Positions 30,477-33,098 of a DNA stretch of 33,098 nt are shown here, piece after piece. The position numbers were made by a program, and so were the translations under genes. Source of the DNA: a virus; the IMG/VR virus record IMGVR_UViG_3300009151_000228, positions 1 through 33,098 of that record; one strand, given 5' to 3'. How positions within the stretch are numbered: the stretch's first letter is position 1; every line of letters starts with the position of its first letter. The notes beneath the pieces were generated by a model. The model did not search any database and had not been told where the DNA came from. It saw nothing but the letters and a program-made list of their open reading frames with translations.

Positions 30477-31905
30477 TTGTTGGAGTCACAAACAGTTCAG
30501 CGCCCGTGATGGCAATCTTGACTGGATCAGTCCCCGACACCTCATACACTCGGTCACGGATCTTCTCGGTCATCCCCAGTCGCCGCCAGATGGTGCGAAA
30601 GCCATACTGGCCTATGGCGCCCATCGACTTCCAATGCTCGTTCGACCAAGTATGCCCTGCGTCATCCGACCAACGCAGCATGACCTGAGGGTCACTACCT
30701 TGCCCCGAATTCAAACCTACGCCTGTTTCGCAATCTAATTGCAGGCTATGCTGGGCGGTGCGTTTCAAGTTGTTCTGCCCTGTGGGCAACGCCCGCCATG
30801 AACGCAACCAGCGTTGTATTTGACCGTCATCCGCAAACACGTTCAGATCAAAAGCGTACACCCTGCCGTCTTGATAATCACCAACTACAATCTGGTCGTT
30901 GAACGACATCTGGCAGTTGCTGCGGTGGCGGGTGAACTGCCCATTTGCAAAACCCGCACGTTCGTGCCAGATCTGCGTCGATACGTCGTACACCCAAGTA
31001 GCACCTGCGGAAGGAAAAATCAGCACATAGAACGGATGCCCGCCTTGCTGGTAGGTGTACCCAATTGCGTCTGTGATGTCGCCATAATTCTGGATGGCGA
31101 ATTCAAGGGCGTTATTTGAAATCCGCGCCGGAGTGTATCCATTTATGCGGTATATAATTCCCCGCCCCCGAGCGTCCGAGCCAAGAAAAAATACGCTGTT
31201 GTCCAGCTTGGCAACCGAGTACGCGGCCTCGCAGCCCACCTCCATAAACGCGCCTTGAATCCGCGCCATCGGAAAGTCAGGCGTCCCCGCGTCGTACCAG
31301 ACCTCGACACTGGTCGTGCCAAACAAAAATATCTCAAGGTGGTCTACGATTAGGGCTATTACATTGTCTGGATAACCTTCCGCGCTGGCAAAATCCAGCG
31401 GATTTATCGCGGTGCCGTCCAGTATGGAGGTAACCCAAAATTTTTGCGTGTTTGGTTCGGTAAATACAAAATAACCATCTATGTACCCAACCGACCCTGC
31501 GCCGGGAAAATCAGAATCTGTAATTGGGCCAAGCACATTGGTCGAGGTGTTGTAGATGTACCCATCTGGGTTACACGCGATGAATATCTGAGTCCCATTG
31601 TCTGCCATGCTGACAGGCCCGCTTCCCGATACCGGCCCTATTAAAGTTGCAACCCAAGCGGTGTTTAAACTGTAAAATTGGCTGCCAGATACCACATAAG
31701 CCACACCATTGGTAACCCACATTCCGCGAATAGGGCCGCTGCCAACCGTTGCCAACACCCGAAGACCGGGGCAACGCTGGAGGAATCCCGCTTCTTTGCC
31801 CCCGCTGCCCTCCGGCACAACTTCTGGAAACAAGTTGACCATGCGGTTATCCGCCGCATTGACCGACCGGGCGACATAACTGCCGCCTAGAATCGGGGTC
31901 TTCAC
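30469..31905 (-). CDS. packaged-DNA stabilisation protein, P22 gp10-like
   Basis: A 478-residue neck protein close in size to P22 gp10 (472). It begins [20 protein letters not shown], then [20 protein letters not shown], and carries repeated beta-propeller-like strands ([45 protein letters not shown]). The C-terminal [16 protein letters not shown] is a family hallmark. It plugs the portal after packaging together with gp4 and carries the tail fibre or needle. The gp4-like gene ends immediately upstream. Confidence 0.92.
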   Translation of the reverse strand: MKTPILGGSYVARSVNAADNRMVNLFPEVVPEGSGGKEAGFLQRCPGLRVLATVGSGPIRGMWVTNGVAYVVSGSQFYSLNTAWVATLIGPVSGSGPVSMADNGTQIFIACNPDGYIYNTSTNVLGPITDSDFPGAGSVGYIDGYFVFTEPNTQKFWVTSILDGTAINPLDFASAEGYPDNVIALIVDHLEIFLFGTTSVEVWYDAGTPDFPMARIQGAFMEVGCEAAYSVAKLDNSVFFLGSDARGRGIIYRINGYTPARISNNALEFAIQNYGDITDAIGYTYQQGGHPFYVLIFPSAGATWVYDVSTQIWHERAGFANGQFTRHRSNCQMSFNDQIVVGDYQDGRVYAFDLNVFADDGQIQRWLRSWRALPTGQNNLKRTAQHSLQLDCETGVGLNSGQGSDPQVMLRWSDDAGHTWSNEHWKSMGAIGQYGFRTIWRRLGMTEKIRDRVYEVSGTDPVKIAITGAELFVTPTNG

Positions 31906-32619
31906 TTAGTAATTACCTGCGTAGATGTTAAACCGCTGGCGGGTTGCCACGATGCTGTAGGGCAGGCTCATCACATCATCGGGGTTGTTGATTCGCTTGA
32001 TGTTGCGCTTGGAGGACATGGCGATCCGCTGCACTTGGGGCGGCGGTTCAATGCCAAATTCAGCCGCAATCTCAGCCGCCAGGTTAAATCGAAACGCCCG
32101 CAGGTAGCCCGGTGGCACCACCAGCACCGTAGCCAAGGTGGCGGGTTCCACCAATTCGGTAACGCTGATGAAGTGCCATTCCAACGCCTTAGTCGGCACC
32201 GGATAGATGTACATGCTGATGTTTGGCATGTCCATGTTGATCCAGATGATCTGCGGGTAGGTCGAGGTAACGGTCTTCACCGCAATACCATCGTACTGCT
32301 GTTGGTTGATAATTTTGATGCCAAAACTAATGTTGTTGCTTGGGTCTCGGAAATACGTCGAGTCATCCAGCAACACCGGACGGTTGCCCACAAAATCGCC
32401 AGTGGGGCCAAGGGTTCGCGTTTTTTGACCCGCAGGCCAAGTGAACTGCTGGTCTTGCGTGGAAAATACCGACAACCGTTCTGCCGACCAACTATCCAGC
32501 ATCTGGTTCATCGCGGTCAACGCATCGGCAGAAGTCTCAGCCGAAGGCACTTCGCCTTCTGCTAACTGGCCGATAAGCCGCAAGGCCCCGTTGATCTGGT
32601 CGCCGGCAGTTGTGCTCAC
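31906..32619 (-). CDS. head-completion / tail accessory protein, P22 gp4-like
   Basis: A 237-residue protein of the gp4 class, longer than P22 gp4 (166). Its start (GTG at 32619, overlapping the previous TGA) gives STTAGDQINGALRLIGQLAE and SADALTAMNQMLDSWSAERL, the typical N-terminal helices. FRFNLAAEIAAEFGIEP and SLPYSIVATRQRFNIYAG lie near the C-terminus. It binds the portal ring and is the base for gp10. No muramidase motif is evident by eye, although P22 gp4 has been reported to have such activity. Confidence 0.88.
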   Translation of the reverse strand: MSTTAGDQINGALRLIGQLAEGEVPSAETSADALTAMNQMLDSWSAERLSVFSTQDQQFTWPAGQKTRTLGPTGDFVGNRPVLLDDSTYFRDPSNNISFGIKIINQQQYDGIAVKTVTSTYPQIIWINMDMPNISMYIYPVPTKALEWHFISVTELVEPATLATVLVVPPGYLRAFRFNLAAEIAAEFGIEPPPQVQRIAMSSKRNIKRINNPDDVMSLPYSIVATRQRFNIYAGNY

Positions 32620-32789
32620 GCTGCAATCTCCTTACGAGGACGCCCTCGCGGTTTCGCCAATTCGTTGACCTCGTACTCTGGGTCGCCCAATTCGTAGCGT
32701 TCCCAACCGTTCTTTTCGTCGGAAACAGCTTCGGCTTCTGCAATAGCAACCTTAGTGCCGTGGACCGGATGACGCATGTAGATGACCAT
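32616..32789 (-). CDS. small AT-hook-like protein, 57 aa
   Basis: A 57-residue protein, MVIYMRHPVHGTKVAIAEAE, then an acidic middle and LAKPRGRPRKEIAA at the end. PRGRPRK is an AT-hook core, which grips the minor groove of AT-rich DNA. The start at 32789 has AAGGA 6 bases upstream, and the TGA overlaps the gp4-like GTG. Small AT-hook-like genes before gp4 occur in other P22-like phages. A role with packaged DNA or only as a spacer gene is not decided. Confidence 0.7.
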   Translation of the reverse strand: MVIYMRHPVHGTKVAIAEAEAVSDEKNGWERYELGDPEYEVNELAKPRGRPRKEIAA

Positions 32790-32805
32790 TCTATGTCCTT
32801 AAAGA

Positions 32806-32829
32806 CCGCCCCATATCGCTATGGGGCGG
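32806..32829 (-). terminator. 10-bp hairpin after the virion protein gene
   Basis: CCGCCCCATA and TATGGGGCGG pair perfectly around TCGC. Read leftward it follows the stop of the small virion gene by 7 bases and is followed by TCTTT, a weak U-run. It is probably a partial terminator or an mRNA 3' end that lets the highly expressed head genes be made in excess of the neck genes. Confidence 0.6.
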
Positions 32830-32836
32830 ATGTTGC

Positions 32837-33098
32837 TTAAGCTACCCGATAAACCGAGTATGCCGCCGTGCCGGTTTTGCGGAACAGGAACTGCGCCGCG
32901 CCACCAACACCAGCCGCACTGCCGGTAATAGCAACCAAAAGGTTACCAACCGAAGTAATACCAGTGCCAACAACGAACGTCAAAATTCCAGAACTAGTAC
33001 CCAGGTTAACGACGTTCAACAGAAAACAACTGTTAGTTTTCATGTTGGTCATAACAGCGTCAATCGCTGCCGCGGTAGGCATCGTGTAGGATGCTGCC
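32837..33098 (-). CDS. small virion (decoration-like) protein, 5' end outside window
   Basis: The frame enters from the right edge with no start in the window before MPTAAAIDAVMTNMKTNSCF; residues AASYT precede that methionine, so it is internal. The visible 86 residues (FLLNVVNLGTSSGILTFVVG, then TGITSVG, and the end AQFLFRKTGTAAYSVYRVA) are of the beta-strand type seen in phage capsid decoration or fibre-head proteins ('F.V.N......LT...G.G......'). By the P22 order, the coat gene should lie just beyond the edge. Function inferred. Confidence 0.7.
   Translation of the reverse strand, partial: AASYTMPTAAAIDAVMTNMKTNSCFLLNVVNLGTSSGILTFVVGTGITSVGNLLVAITGSAAGVGGAAQFLFRKTGTAAYSVYRVA

Noticed and set aside
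1-33098. Temperate lifestyle
   Set aside because: No integrase, excisionase, Cro/CI-type repressor or attachment-site-like tRNA segment was found; absence in an incomplete window is not proof of a lytic life cycle.

Overview
The window is most of a tailed-phage genome of podovirus type. The packaging, portal, neck and ejection genes follow the order of Salmonella phage P22 (small and large terminase, portal, then gp4-, gp10-, gp7-, gp20- and gp16-like genes, then a tailspike and lysis genes). No integrase, repressor, tRNA or rRNA gene was seen. The host cannot be read from the sequence. A textbook sigma70 promoter, P22-like architecture and moderately high GC fit a phage of Pseudomonadota. 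The portal runs off the left edge, and a small virion protein enters from the right edge on the same strand. If the molecule is circular or circularly permuted, only scaffold, coat and perhaps a few small genes are missing, so the window would be nearly a whole genome.

Layout. (1) 1-4503, minus: small terminase, a 106-aa protein, large terminase, three small proteins and a P22-type portal. (2) 4504-5180: a gene-free control region with a 28-bp-spaced direct repeat, nine 8-bp tandem repeats, a 14-bp inverted repeat, eleven TGACAAT-type heptamers and a perfect-hexamer promoter at 5113-5142. (3) 5181-7537, plus: a GC-rich early operon that includes a Cys-rich protein and a 193-aa clamp-like protein, closed by a two-way terminator at 7538-7561. 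(4) 13817-7565, minus: replication operon with a Cys-motif protein, a Cas4/RecB-type nuclease (DUF2800-like), a 211-aa protein in a probable SSB position, a family A DNA polymerase and an AEP primase/SF3 helicase. (5) 13887-19141, plus: a divergent operon that begins with three genes pointing to 7-deazaguanine chemistry, followed by a VRR-NUC nuclease, an SNF2-type helicase and a chain of small overlapping genes. (6) 33098-19131, minus: neck, fibre, ejection, tailspike and lysis genes.

The most interesting part is 13887-15321. A TGT/DpdA-like protein (split by a frameshift at a run of nine G), an 80-aa QueF-like T-fold protein and a YhhQ-family queuosine-precursor transporter lie in one tightly coupled operon. 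Together they suggest that the phage imports a 7-deazaguanine precursor, inserts it into its DNA in place of guanine and converts its nitrile. This is inferred from motifs and context and would explain protection from host restriction.

Other points of note are the two-domain-sized DnaN-like clamp beside a family A polymerase, the repeat-rich candidate origin or operator region, and short leader elements (AACCTAGGAG and AATAAACTGGAGTC) reused in front of several early genes.
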